From Svornostia sp051306365 (GTDB lineage: Bacteria > Actinomycetota > Thermoleophilia > Solirubrobacterales > Solirubrobacteraceae): a stretch of 64,000 nt of DNA. Shown piece after piece: positions 41,346-50,606 of this stretch (position 1 is its first letter; each line of letters starts with the position of its first letter). The stretch is from positions 62,001 through 126,000 of the forward strand of contig JBPPNC010000087.1 in NCBI GenBank assembly GCA_051306365.1. The letters run 5' to 3'. The position numbers and the translations under genes are program-made. Below the pieces are notes generated by a model. It did not search any database. It saw only the letters and a program-made list of their open reading frames with translations, and was not told the origin of the DNA.

Positions 41346-41996
41346 TCAGCCGGGTGGCGTCTGGGTGATCCCCTGGAGCAGCAGCTGCACCGTGTGGTCG
41401 GCGAACCGGTCGACGAGCGCGTCGTCGAGTGTCTCCCCGGTGTCGTGCACCCACGAACGCGCGGAGAACAGGAACTCGCACATCCCGACGATGGAGAACA
41501 GCAGGAGCGTCGGGTCGATCCCCGGACGGAACGCGCCCTGCTTCACGCCGTCGGCGAGCAGCTCCTCGTAGAACGTGATGGTCGGGCGCGCGACGGTCTG
41601 CCCCATTCCGGTGGCGGTCGCGTCGCCCGCGGCGATCCGTTCGCTCAGCGAGCTCGTGTACGGGAAGCGGACGAAGTTGCGCACCATGGCGCGAACGTGC
41701 AGTGCGAGCGCCTCCTGCGGTGGCAGGCCGAGCTCGATGAGGCGCCGCTCCTCGGCCATCATCTGGGAGACCGCGCGCTCGCCGAGCGCCTCGAGCAGGC
41801 CGGCCTTGCTCCCGAAGCAGTAGCTCACCATGGCGACGCGCACGTCGGCGCGCTCGCAGATCTGGCTGACCGACGGCTCCTCGCCGCCGCGTTCGAAGAG
41901 CAGCTCGTGCGTGGCCTGCAACAGCTTCTCGCGGGTGATCTCCGCGCCGCGGGGCGGAAGTTCGGGCGGCGGAAGGGCTCCTGCGGATGTCGACAT
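41346..41996 (-). CDS. TetR repressor of the atu-like operon
   Basis: A 216-residue TetR protein: LLQATHELLFERGGEEPSVS and ICERADVRVAMVSYCFGSK form the helix-turn-helix (about residues 26-70). The C-terminal region ends GITQTPPG. Start ATG 41996 is chosen over an upstream in-frame ATG at 42080 that would overlap the divergent dehydrogenase. By position it is the counterpart of AtuR, which represses the acyclic terpene utilisation genes in Pseudomonas. The 295 nt between this gene and the racemase gene (41051-41345) hold no recognised feature. Confidence 0.85.
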   Translation of the reverse strand: MSTSAGALPPPELPPRGAEITREKLLQATHELLFERGGEEPSVSQICERADVRVAMVSYCFGSKAGLLEALGERAVSQMMAEERRLIELGLPPQEALALHVRAMVRNFVRFPYTSSLSERIAAGDATATGMGQTVARPTITFYEELLADGVKQGAFRPGIDPTLLLFSIVGMCEFLFSARSWVHDTGETLDDALVDRFADHTVQLLLQGITQTPPG

Positions 41997-42016
41997 CAGA
42001 GCCCATTCTCGCAGAT

Positions 42017-42056
42017 TGATTGAACGACCATCCAATTTTGATTGAATGTCCGTCCA
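42017..42056. promoter_or_regulatory. Paired operator-like repeats of the atu-like operon
   Basis: Two 18-bp direct repeats, TGATTGAACGACCATCCA (42017-42034) and TGATTGAATGTCCGTCCA (42039-42056), 15/18 identical and 22 bp apart. Each contains an imperfect palindrome of the type TTGAACG..CATCCAA. They fill the AT-richer gap between the TetR gene and the operon and end 1 nt before the ATG at 42058, so they must overlap the promoter and block a leaderless start when bound. Confidence 0.65.
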
Positions 42057-42057
42057 T

Positions 42058-43239
42058 ATGACCACGCGCACCGACGACATCGCCCTTCCGCTCGTCCCGA
42101 GCGACGAGGAACTGGCAATCCGGACGTCCGTCCGCGAGATCGTCGAGGGCTTCGGCTCCGACTACGCCCGCACGTGTTACGCGGCGGGTGAGCCGCCGAG
42201 CGCGATGTGGAAGGCGCTCGCCGAGCAGGGCTTTGTCGGCATCAACGTGCCCGAGGAATGGGGCGGCGGCGGCTTGGGCATGTGGGGCCTGCAGCTCGTC
42301 GGCGAGGAGCTCGCCGCAGCCGGCGGCGCGACCCTCATGCTCGTCGTCTCCTCAGCGATGAACGGCTCGATCCTGCCGCGGCACGGCACGGAGGCGCAGA
42401 AGGAGCGCTGGCTGCGCGGCGTCGCGGCGGGCACGAGGAAGATCGCCTTCGCGATCACCGAGCCCGACGCCGGCACGAACAGTCACAACCTCCGCACGGA
42501 GCTGCGCAGGGACGGCGCGAACTACCTCCTGCGCGGCCAGAAGACGTACATCTCCGGCGTCGAGGACGCGCAGGCCATTCTCGTCGTGGCCCGCCTGCGC
42601 CACGACGACGGCACGCTCGGCAAGCCGACGCTGGCGATCATCGACGTCGACGGCCCCGGCTTCTCGCGCGACGAGATCCCGATGCCGTATCTCGGGCCGG
42701 ACAAGCAGTGGACGCTGTACTTCGATGATGTCGTGGTGGAAGCCGACCGGCTGCTCGGCGGCGAGGAGTCCGGGCTCGGCGTCCTGTTCGACGCGCTGAA
42801 CCCCGAGCGCATCATCGCCGCGGCGCTCGCGAACGGCATGTCGCGCCGCGCGATCGACCAGGCGACGAAGTACGCGAGCGAGCGCGAGGTGTGGGGTCAG
42901 CCGATCGGCGCCCACCAGTCCGTCGCGCACCCGCTCGCCGAGGCGAAGGTCGAGATGGAAATGACGCGCCTCATGACGCAGAAGGCTGCGGTGCTCTTCG
43001 ACGCGGGATCGCCGCTGGCGGGCGAGGCGTCGAACATGGCGAAGTACGCGGCGGCGAAGGCGGCGGTCCACGCCGTCGACGCCGGCATCCAGACCCACGG
43101 CGGCAACGGCTTCGCGCTGGAGTACGGCATGTCCGACATGTGGTGGCCGGCGCGTCTCATGCGCACCGCGCCGGTGAGCGAGCAGATGGTGCTCAACCAC
43201 GTCGCCCAGCACTCCCTCGGTCTGCCCAAGTCCTACTAG
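42058..43239 (+). CDS. Acyl-CoA dehydrogenase (AtuD-like), first copy
   Basis: A 393-residue acyl-CoA dehydrogenase opening the operon. It shows FVGINVPEEWGGGGLG, AFAITEPDAGTNSHNL, LRGQKTYISGVEDA, LFDALNPERIIAA, IQTHGGNGFALEYGMSDMWW and the C-terminal VAQHSLGLPKSY. An in-frame ATG at 42046 is possible but neither start has a ribosome site, so translation is probably leaderless. It is strongly similar along its whole length to the second copy at 47659. By context it would desaturate a branched or terpenoid acyl-CoA such as citronellyl-CoA. Confidence 0.88.
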   Translation: MTTRTDDIALPLVPSDEELAIRTSVREIVEGFGSDYARTCYAAGEPPSAMWKALAEQGFVGINVPEEWGGGGLGMWGLQLVGEELAAAGGATLMLVVSSAMNGSILPRHGTEAQKERWLRGVAAGTRKIAFAITEPDAGTNSHNLRTELRRDGANYLLRGQKTYISGVEDAQAILVVARLRHDDGTLGKPTLAIIDVDGPGFSRDEIPMPYLGPDKQWTLYFDDVVVEADRLLGGEESGLGVLFDALNPERIIAAALANGMSRRAIDQATKYASEREVWGQPIGAHQSVAHPLAEAKVEMEMTRLMTQKAAVLFDAGSPLAGEASNMAKYAAAKAAVHAVDAGIQTHGGNGFALEYGMSDMWWPARLMRTAPVSEQMVLNHVAQHSLGLPKSY

Positions 43240-44058
43240 ATGCACCTCATGCTTGAAGGGCAGGTCGCGATCGTCACGGGCGGCGGGTCCGGCATCGGCC
43301 GGGCCACGGCGCTGGAACTGGCACGTGACGGCGCGACGGTCGTCATCTGCGGCCGGCGCCAGGAGCCCCTGGACGAGACCGCGGCGCTCCAGCCGGACGG
43401 CCGGATCGAGGGCATCACCTGCGACATCCGCGAGGAGGACCGGGTCGACGCGCTCGTCGACGAGGTCCTCGCCCGCCATGGGCGCATCGACATCCTCGTC
43501 AACAACGCGGGCGGGCAGTTCCTCTCTCCGGCCGAGGACATCACGCCGAAGGGCTTTCGCACGGTCGTGCGGCTCAACCTCGAGGGCACGTGGCTCATGA
43601 CCCACGCGGTCGCGACGAAGGCGTTCATCCCCAGCGGGAAGGGTGGCCGGGTCGTGAGCGTCACGCTCACGCCGCACACCGGTCTGGCGGGCATGGCGCA
43701 TTCGTCGGCGGCGCGCGCCGGGGTGGAGAACCTCATGAAGGTGCTCGCGATCGAGTGGGCGCGGTTCGGGATCAAACTCTCGGCCGTCGCGCCCGGCGTC
43801 GTCGCGACCGAGACGTTCATGACGAAGTACCCCGCAGCGTTCCGCGACCACTACACCGAGCGGGTGCTCGCCGGGGAGCTCGTCACGCCGGAGGATGTGG
43901 CCAGGACGATCGCCTTCGTCGTGTCGCCCGGCGGCCGGGCGATCAGCGGCAGCGTCATCAACGTCGACCACGGCCACGACGTCTCGCAGGTCCGCTACCC
44001 GCCGCGCGAGATCGCCACGGACCGCGGCAGCATCGAGCAGGAGGCCCGTCGCGCATGA
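43240..44058 (+). CDS. SDR protein, dienoyl-reductase-like
   Basis: A 272-residue short-chain dehydrogenase fold protein: VTGGGSGIGRATALELARDG, then ILVNNAGGQFLS and RLNLEGTWLM. The usual YxxxK catalytic pair is missing; the equivalent stretch reads HSSAARAGVENL. That substitution resembles the 2,4-dienoyl-CoA reductase branch. The start follows the dehydrogenase stop directly (ATG 43240; ATG 43249 is an alternative). Its end overlaps the carboxylase beta gene by 4 nt. By position it corresponds to AtuB/AtuG. Confidence 0.85.
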   Translation: MHLMLEGQVAIVTGGGSGIGRATALELARDGATVVICGRRQEPLDETAALQPDGRIEGITCDIREEDRVDALVDEVLARHGRIDILVNNAGGQFLSPAEDITPKGFRTVVRLNLEGTWLMTHAVATKAFIPSGKGGRVVSVTLTPHTGLAGMAHSSAARAGVENLMKVLAIEWARFGIKLSAVAPGVVATETFMTKYPAAFRDHYTERVLAGELVTPEDVARTIAFVVSPGGRAISGSVINVDHGHDVSQVRYPPREIATDRGSIEQEARRA

Positions 44059-45656
44059 CCGTCCTGACCACCACCGTCGACCCGGCGTCGGCGGACTTCA
44101 CGCGCAAGCGCGAGGGGATGCTGGAGCTCGTCGGCCAGCTCGACGAGCTGCTCGAGCAGGTGCGCGCCGGCGGCGGCGAGCGCTACGTCGAGCGTCACCG
44201 CTCCCGCGGGAAGCTGCTGCCGCGCGAACGCATCGAGCTGCTGCTCGACCGTGACAGCGCGTTCCTCGAGCTCAGCCCGTTCGCCGCCTACGAGACGCAG
44301 TTCACCGTCGGGGCGAGCACCATCACCGGCATCGGCGTCGTCGAGGGCGTCGAGTGCGTCGTCACCGTGAGCGAGGCGACGGTGAAGGGCGGGTCGATGA
44401 ACCCGTACACGCTGCGCAAGGTCATGCGCGCGATGGACGTCGCGCAGGAGAACCGGCTGCCGTTCATCAGCCTTGTCGAGTCCGGCGGCGCGGACCTGCC
44501 GACGCAGGGCGAGACGTTCGTCCCCGGCGGCGCGGGCTTCCGCCGGCAGGCCGAGATGTCGCGCGCGGGGATCCCGAACATCGCGGTCGTCTTCGGTAAC
44601 GCGACGGCCGGCGGGGCGTACACGCCGGGCATGGCGGACTTCACGATCTTCATCAAGGACCGCTCGAAGGTCTTTCTCGGCGGACCTCCACTCGTGAAGA
44701 TGGCGACGGGCGAAGAGTCCGACGACGAGTCGCTCGGCGGCGCGGAGATGCACGCCCGGGTCTCCGGGCTGGCCGACTACCTGGCGATCGACGAGCCCGA
44801 CGCCCTGCGGCTCTGCCGCCAGGTCGTGCGCCGACTGAACTGGCGCAAGCGCGGGCCGGGGCCGTCGCACCTGCCGGTCGTCGAGCCGCGCTACGACGCG
44901 GAGGAGCTCTCGGGGATCGCGTCGATCGACCTCAAGGAGGCGTTCGACATGCGCGAGGTCATCGCGCGGGTCGTCGATGGCTCGGAGTACGACGAGTTCA
45001 AGCCGTCGTACGGCGCGGCGCTCACGACCGGGTGGGCTTCGATCCACGGCTTCCCGGTCGGGATCATCGGCAACGTCCAGGGGATCCTGTTCAGCGAGGA
45101 GGCCCAGAAGGCGACGCAGTTCATCCAGCTCTGCAACCAGGCCGGCGTGCCGATCCTCTTCCTGCACAACGTCACCGGCTACATGGTCGGCGCGCAGTAC
45201 GAGCAGGGCGGGATCATCAAGCACGGCGCGCAGATGATCCACGCGGTGTCGAACTCCACGGTGCCGCACATCTCGGTGATCGTCGGCGGCTCGTACGGCG
45301 CCGGCAACTACGGGATGAGCGGGCAGGGCTACCGGCCGCGGTTCGTCTTCACCTGGCCGAACGCGAAGATCGCCGTGATGGGCGGCGCGCAGCTCGCCGG
45401 GGTGCTGTCGATCGTTGCGCGGGCCGCGGCCGAGGCGCGTGGCAAGCCGTACGACGATGACGCCGACGCCATGATGCGCAAGGCCGTCGAGGAGCAGATC
45501 GAGCGCGAGTCGCTCGCGCTGCCGATGTCGGGCCGCGTGTTCGACGACGGCATCATCGACCCGCGCGACACGCGCACCGTCCTGGGCATCGCGCTGTCCG
45601 CGTGTCATTCCGAGACCATCGAGGGCGCCGAGGGCTACGGCGTCTTCCGGATGTGA
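44055..45656 (+). CDS. Acyl-CoA carboxylase beta subunit (geranyl/methylcrotonyl type)
   Basis: A 533-residue carboxyltransferase of the methylcrotonyl-/geranyl-CoA carboxylase group. It has the N-terminal ERIELLLDRDSAFLELSP block and VSEATVKGGSMNPYTLRK. The first oxyanion region is VFGNATAGGAYTPGMADF; the second half has FPVGIIGNVQGILFSEEAQKA and GGSYGAGNYGMSGQGYRPRF. The lack of the propionyl-CoA carboxylase pattern and the atu-like context suggest a branched enoyl-CoA such as geranyl-CoA (AtuC) or 3-methylcrotonyl-CoA. Transcribed with the alpha subunit 5 nt downstream. Confidence 0.92.
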   Translation: MTVLTTTVDPASADFTRKREGMLELVGQLDELLEQVRAGGGERYVERHRSRGKLLPRERIELLLDRDSAFLELSPFAAYETQFTVGASTITGIGVVEGVECVVTVSEATVKGGSMNPYTLRKVMRAMDVAQENRLPFISLVESGGADLPTQGETFVPGGAGFRRQAEMSRAGIPNIAVVFGNATAGGAYTPGMADFTIFIKDRSKVFLGGPPLVKMATGEESDDESLGGAEMHARVSGLADYLAIDEPDALRLCRQVVRRLNWRKRGPGPSHLPVVEPRYDAEELSGIASIDLKEAFDMREVIARVVDGSEYDEFKPSYGAALTTGWASIHGFPVGIIGNVQGILFSEEAQKATQFIQLCNQAGVPILFLHNVTGYMVGAQYEQGGIIKHGAQMIHAVSNSTVPHISVIVGGSYGAGNYGMSGQGYRPRFVFTWPNAKIAVMGGAQLAGVLSIVARAAAEARGKPYDDDADAMMRKAVEEQIERESLALPMSGRVFDDGIIDPRDTRTVLGIALSACHSETIEGAEGYGVFRM

Positions 45657-45661
45657 GGCCG

Positions 45662-47662
45662 ATGTCGCCGATCCGCACCCTCCTCGTCGCCAACCGTGGC
45701 GAGATCGCCTGCCGCATCATCCGCACCGCGCGGGAGATGGGCATGACCACCGTCGCGGTGTACTCCGACGCCGACGCGGACATGCCGTTCGTCGCGGACG
45801 CCGACCTCGCGGTGCGGCTCGGCGGCAACGCGCCGTCGGAGTCCTACCTGCGCGGCGACGCGATCATCGACGCCGCGCACCGCACCGGCGCCGACGCGAT
45901 CCACCCCGGCTACGGGTTCCTGGCCGAGAACGCCGGCTTCGCGCGGGCGTGCGCCGACGCGGGCATCGTCTTCGTCGGGCCGTCTCCGGACGCCATCGAG
46001 CGGATGGGGTCGAAGCTCGGCGCCAAGCGGCTGCTCGCCGACGCGGGCGTGCCGGTCCTGCCGGACATCGACGCGAGCGGGCTGGAGGGGGACGCTCTGC
46101 GCGAGGCCGCGGCGGGAATCGGGTATCCGCTGCTCGTCAAGCCGTCGGCCGGGGGCGGCGGCAAGGGCATGCGCGTGGTTGCAGGAGAGGGGGAGCTCGA
46201 GGCGGCGGTGGCGTCGTCGCGCCGGCTGGCGGCCGACGCGTTCGGGGACGACACCCTGCTGCTGGAGCGGTACGTCGCGAACGGGCGGCACGTCGAGATC
46301 CAGATCCTCGGTGACTCCCACGGTACGGTGACGCACCTGGGCGAGCGTGAGTGCTCGATCCAGCGGCGCCACCAGAAGATCCTGGAGGAGTCGCCGTCGC
46401 CGGTGGTCGACGCGCAGCTGCGCGCGCGGATGGGAGCGGCGGCGGTCGCGGCGGGTGAGGCGATCGGCTACGTCGGCGCGGGGACCGTTGAGTTCCTGCT
46501 GGCCGGGGACGGCAGCTTCTTCTTCTTGGAGGTCAACACGCGGCTGCAGGTCGAGCACCCGGTCACCGAGGAGGTCACGGGCCTCGACCTGGTGCGCCTG
46601 CAGCTCGAGGTCGCGGCGGGCGCGCCGATCCCGGACCACGCGCGCGAGCCTGAGCCTGCCGGTCACGCCATCGAGGTGCGGCTCTACGCCGAGGACCCCG
46701 CGGCGGACTTCCTGCCGCAGACCGGGCGGCTCACCCGCCTGGTGTTCCCGGACCGTGGAGGCCTGCGTGTCGATGCGGGTGTCGAGTCGGGCTCGGCCGT
46801 GTCCGTTCACTACGACCCGATGGTCGCCAAGGTCATCGCCTACGCCGAGACCCGCGAGGAGGCTGCGCGCGTGCTGGCCGCCGCGCTGCGCGAGGCGGAG
46901 ATCGACGGGCTGAAGACGAACCGCGACTTCCTCGTGCGGCTCCTCGAGGACCCGGCGTTCATCGCCGGGGACATCGACACGCACTTCCTCGACCGGCCCG
47001 AAGCGGCCGTGCTCATCGCGCCGCTGCTCGACGAGGATGAGCGACGTGCGGCCGCGGTCGCCGCGGCGCTGTCTGCGCAGGCAACCTCCCGGGCGGCGGC
47101 GCCCGTGCAGCAGACGCTGCCGTCGGGGTGGCGCAACAACCCGTCGCAGGACCAGGCGATGGAGTTCGGCCACGGCGAGGACCGGCTGGCGGTCGGCTAC
47201 CGGTTCGACCGGCACGGCGGGCTCGTGCACGTCGCGGTCGACGGCGAACCCTTCGCCGGCGTGGTGCGGCTGCTGCGCGCTGAGCCCGGGGTCGTCGAGC
47301 TCGAGCTCGACGGCATCCGCCGCGCGTTCACGGTGCGCTCACAGGACGGAGCCGTGCACGTCAGCGGTCCAGCGGGGCAGTGCGACCTCGTCGAGATCGA
47401 GCGCTACCCCGACCCGGCGGCGCAGAAGGCACCCGGGTCGCTGCTCGCGCCGATGCCGGGCAGCGTCGTACGTGTGGATGTGGCCGTCGGCGACACGGTG
47501 GTCGCGGGCCAGCCGCTGCTCGTTCTGGAGGCGATGAAGATGGAGCATGAGATCGTGGCGCCCGACGAGGGCGTCGTCACGGTGGTGTCCGTGGAGGCCG
47601 GCGCGCAGGTCGACGCCGGGATGCTGCTGGCTGCCATCGGCCAATCCCAGGAGGGAGCATGA
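45662..47662 (+). CDS. Biotin carboxylase/BCCP alpha subunit (AtuF/MccA-like)
   Basis: A 666-residue biotin-dependent carboxylase alpha chain. Biotin carboxylase: LLVANRGEIACRIIRTAREMG at the start, PSAGGGGKGMRVV (glycine loop near residue 165), ERECSIQRRHQKI and EVNTRLQVEHPVTEE. A BT-like linker covers about residues 480-580. The C-terminal BCCP domain ends with VLEAMKMEHEIVAP, whose Lys carries biotin. With the beta gene it forms a complete carboxylase. Its end overlaps the next dehydrogenase by 4 nt. Confidence 0.94.
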   Translation: MSPIRTLLVANRGEIACRIIRTAREMGMTTVAVYSDADADMPFVADADLAVRLGGNAPSESYLRGDAIIDAAHRTGADAIHPGYGFLAENAGFARACADAGIVFVGPSPDAIERMGSKLGAKRLLADAGVPVLPDIDASGLEGDALREAAAGIGYPLLVKPSAGGGGKGMRVVAGEGELEAAVASSRRLAADAFGDDTLLLERYVANGRHVEIQILGDSHGTVTHLGERECSIQRRHQKILEESPSPVVDAQLRARMGAAAVAAGEAIGYVGAGTVEFLLAGDGSFFFLEVNTRLQVEHPVTEEVTGLDLVRLQLEVAAGAPIPDHAREPEPAGHAIEVRLYAEDPAADFLPQTGRLTRLVFPDRGGLRVDAGVESGSAVSVHYDPMVAKVIAYAETREEAARVLAAALREAEIDGLKTNRDFLVRLLEDPAFIAGDIDTHFLDRPEAAVLIAPLLDEDERRAAAVAAALSAQATSRAAAPVQQTLPSGWRNNPSQDQAMEFGHGEDRLAVGYRFDRHGGLVHVAVDGEPFAGVVRLLRAEPGVVELELDGIRRAFTVRSQDGAVHVSGPAGQCDLVEIERYPDPAAQKAPGSLLAPMPGSVVRVDVAVGDTVVAGQPLLVLEAMKMEHEIVAPDEGVVTVVSVEAGAQVDAGMLLAAIGQSQEGA

Positions 47663-48837
47663 CCATGACGACGGCCACCCACCTACCGCTGGTCGCCGAC
47701 GACGAGGAGCTCGCGCTGCGCGAGGCCGTCGCCGGGATCTGCCGTGGCTTCGGCCCGGGCTACGCGCGGGCGTGCTTCGATCGCGGCGAGCCGATGCGCG
47801 AACTCTGGCGGGCGCTCGGCGACGCTGGGTTCGTCGGCGCGAACATCCCGGAGGAATGGGGCGGCGGGGGGCTCGGGATGCGCGGCCTGGCCATCGTCGC
47901 GGAGGAGTCTGCGGCGGCTGGCGCGATCTCGATCATGCTGGTCCTCTCCTCAGGGATGGCCGGCACGATGCTCGCCCGGCACGGCACCGACGCGCAGAAG
48001 GACCGCTGGCTGCGGGAGATCGCGGCGGGGACGACGAAGCTCGCGTTCGCGATCACCGAACCGGACGCGGGCACGAACTCGCACAACCTGCGCACCGAGT
48101 TGCGGCGCGACGGCGACCGCTACCTGCTGACCGGCCAGAAGACGTTCATCTCAGGGGTGGAGGACGCCGAAGCCGTCCTCGTCGTCGCCCGCGTGCGCAA
48201 CGACGCGGGCGAGCTCGGTCCGCCGTCGCTCTGCATCGTCGACACCGACGCGCCGGGGTTCCAGCGCGACGCCATTCCCATGCCGTACATGGGACCCGAC
48301 CAGCAGTGGACGCTGTTCTTCGACGACGTCGTGATCGACGCCGACCGCATCGTCGGCGGCGAGGACGCTGGGCTGCGGGTGCTCTTCGACGCGCTGAATC
48401 CCGAGCGGATCAGCATCGCGGCGGGCCTGAACGGCACCGCGCGGCTCGCGCTCGAGAAGGCCACGGCGTACGCGCGCGAGCGCGAGGTCTGGGGCGCGCC
48501 GATCGGGAGCCACCAGGCCGTCGCGCATCCGCTCGCGCACGCGAAGATCCACCTCGAGCTCGCGCGGCTCATGACGGAGAAGGCGGCGGTGCTCTTCGAT
48601 GCCGCGGCACCCGGCGCGGGCGACGCGTCGAACATGGCGAAGTACGCGGCGGCCGAGGCGGCGACGCAGAGCGTCGACCATGCGATCCAGACGCACGGGG
48701 GCAACGGCTTCACCATCGAGTACGGGCTTTCCGACCTCTGGTGGTTCACCCGGCTCATGCGCACCGCGCCGGTGAGCGAGCAGATGATCCTCAACCACAC
48801 CGCGCAGCACTCGCTCGGCCTGCCGAGGTCCTACTGA
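47659..48837 (+). CDS. Acyl-CoA dehydrogenase (AtuD-like), second copy
   Basis: A 392-residue paralogue of the enzyme at 42058, sharing nearly every block: FVGANIPEEWGGGGLGM, AFAITEPDAGTNSHNL, GQKTFISGVEDAEA, LFDALNPERIS, HGGNGFTIEYGLSDLWW, HSLGLPRSY. The two copies differ more in the N-terminal third. Two such enzymes in one operon suggest two successive oxidations or two chain lengths. It shares one base (TGATG) with the start of atuA. Confidence 0.9.
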   Translation: MTMTTATHLPLVADDEELALREAVAGICRGFGPGYARACFDRGEPMRELWRALGDAGFVGANIPEEWGGGGLGMRGLAIVAEESAAAGAISIMLVLSSGMAGTMLARHGTDAQKDRWLREIAAGTTKLAFAITEPDAGTNSHNLRTELRRDGDRYLLTGQKTFISGVEDAEAVLVVARVRNDAGELGPPSLCIVDTDAPGFQRDAIPMPYMGPDQQWTLFFDDVVIDADRIVGGEDAGLRVLFDALNPERISIAAGLNGTARLALEKATAYAREREVWGAPIGSHQAVAHPLAHAKIHLELARLMTEKAAVLFDAAAPGAGDASNMAKYAAAEAATQSVDHAIQTHGGNGFTIEYGLSDLWWFTRLMRTAPVSEQMILNHTAQHSLGLPRSY

Positions 48838-50606
48838 TGCCCGCCACGAAGGTCACCCTCGGCGCCTGGGCGGGGATGTGGGGCGACTCGCCGACGATCC
48901 CCGCGCAGATCATCAGTGGTGTAGACGTCGACTACCTCGTCGGCGACCATCTCGCTGAGATTACGATGGCGCTGCTTGCCCGGGCTCGGGCGGAGGACCC
49001 GGCGAAGGGGTTCATCCCCGACGTCGTGCGCGCCCTCACCCCGCTGCTCGGCGAGTTGCACGAGCGCGGCATCAAGGTCGTGACCAACGGCGGCGGGCTC
49101 AACCCGGCGGCGTGCGCGGATGCGCTGCGCGCCGCGGCGTCCGAGGCCGGTGTGCCGCTGCGCATTGCGCACGTCGAAGGCGACGATCTCTCGGGACGCA
49201 TCGACGAGCTGCGCGCCGCGGGCGCGACCGACATGTTCACCGGCGAGGCGCTCCCCGACACCGTCCTGACGATGAACGCGTACCTCGGCGCCCGACCGAT
49301 CGCGGAGGCGCTGGACCGCGGCGCGGACATCGTCGTCACCGGCCGCTGCGCGGACTCCGCCGTGATCCTCGGCCCGCTGCTGCACGAGTTCGGCTGGGCC
49401 GATGACGAGCACGACCTGCTGTCGTCCGGGAGCCTCATCGGCCACATCGTCGAGTGCGGTCCGCAGAGCCTCGGTGGCCTGTTCACCGACTGGGAGGACG
49501 TGCCGGGCTGGGAGGACATGGGCTACCCGATCGCCGAGTGCTTCCCCGACGGGACGGCGATCATCACGAAGCCCGAGGGAACCGGCGGACTGGTCACCCC
49601 GGCCACCGTCGGTGAGCAGGTCCTCTACGAGATCGGTGACCCCGGTGCGTACGTCATGCCCGACGTCGTCTGCGACTGGCGCGAGGTGCAGCTCGAGCAG
49701 ATGGGCCCTGATCGCGTGCGCGTCTCCGGGGCGAAGGGCCGGCCGCCGAGCGACACGTACAAGGTGACGACGACGTGCCTCGACGGCTTCCGCATGCTCG
49801 CGGCGGTGCTCTTCTACGGCGGCGACGCCACCGGCCGCGCGCGACGCGCCGGAGAGGCGATCCTCGCGCGCGGCGCGCGCATCGCGACCGCCGAGGGGCA
49901 CGGCCCGCTCACCGAGACGAGTGTCGAGGTCGTCGGCAGCGGCGACCTGACCGGAGGTGCGCGCACGTCGAACGAGGCTGTCGTCAAGGTCGGGGCCAAG
50001 AGCGCGGACCCCGGCGCGCTGAAGGTGCTCGCGCGGGAGATGGCGTCCTTCGGGCTGGTCGCCCAGGGGATGACCGGCATCACCAGCGGCCGCCCCAAGC
50101 CGCAGCCCGCGATCCGGCTCGTTCACCTGCTCGTGCCCAAGACCGATGTGCCGGCGCGCGTGGTGCTGGACGGCGACGCCGCCGACGTCGCGGTCGCGCC
50201 CGGCACCGGTCCGGCGACGGGCACGGACCCGCTGCCCGAGCCGTCGGGCCTGCCCGCAGCGGCGCCCGGCACCGTCCGCGTCCCGCTGCGGCAGGTCGCC
50301 TGGGCGCGCAGCGGCGACAAGGGCAACGACGCGAACATCGGGCTCATGGCTCGGCGCCCCGAGCTCGCCCCGGTGCTGCTCGAGCAGGTGACCGCCGCGC
50401 GCGTCGCCGAGCTGTTCGGCCCCGACGGCGACGTCCGCCGCTGGGAGGTCCCCGGCCTGGACGGGATGAACATCCTGCTCGGCGACGTCCTCGGTGGCCG
50501 CGGCGGCACGTCGTCGCTGCGCTACGACCCGCAGGGCAAGAGCTACGGCGCGACGCTCCTCGACCTCGAGGTCGACGTCCCCGTCGGTTTGCTCAGCGCA
50601 GGCTGA
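48837..50606 (+). CDS. atuA: AtuA (DUF1446) acyclic terpene utilisation protein
   Basis: A 589-residue protein. The first 440 residues are the DUF1446/AtuA domain, beginning TLGAWAGMWGDSP, with VTNGGGLNPAACADAL, VTGRCADSAVILGPLLHEF and GPDRVRVSGAKGRPPSD. The C-terminal 110 residues (VPLRQVAWARSGDKGNDANIGLMA) form the AtuA-like ferredoxin-fold tail that follows DUF1446 in this family. AtuA is needed for citronellol/geraniol growth in Pseudomonas, but its biochemical step is not settled. It closes the operon here, whereas it opens it in Pseudomonas. Confidence 0.92.
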   Translation: MPATKVTLGAWAGMWGDSPTIPAQIISGVDVDYLVGDHLAEITMALLARARAEDPAKGFIPDVVRALTPLLGELHERGIKVVTNGGGLNPAACADALRAAASEAGVPLRIAHVEGDDLSGRIDELRAAGATDMFTGEALPDTVLTMNAYLGARPIAEALDRGADIVVTGRCADSAVILGPLLHEFGWADDEHDLLSSGSLIGHIVECGPQSLGGLFTDWEDVPGWEDMGYPIAECFPDGTAIITKPEGTGGLVTPATVGEQVLYEIGDPGAYVMPDVVCDWREVQLEQMGPDRVRVSGAKGRPPSDTYKVTTTCLDGFRMLAAVLFYGGDATGRARRAGEAILARGARIATAEGHGPLTETSVEVVGSGDLTGGARTSNEAVVKVGAKSADPGALKVLAREMASFGLVAQGMTGITSGRPKPQPAIRLVHLLVPKTDVPARVVLDGDAADVAVAPGTGPATGTDPLPEPSGLPAAAPGTVRVPLRQVAWARSGDKGNDANIGLMARRPELAPVLLEQVTAARVAELFGPDGDVRRWEVPGLDGMNILLGDVLGGRGGTSSLRYDPQGKSYGATLLDLEVDVPVGLLSAG

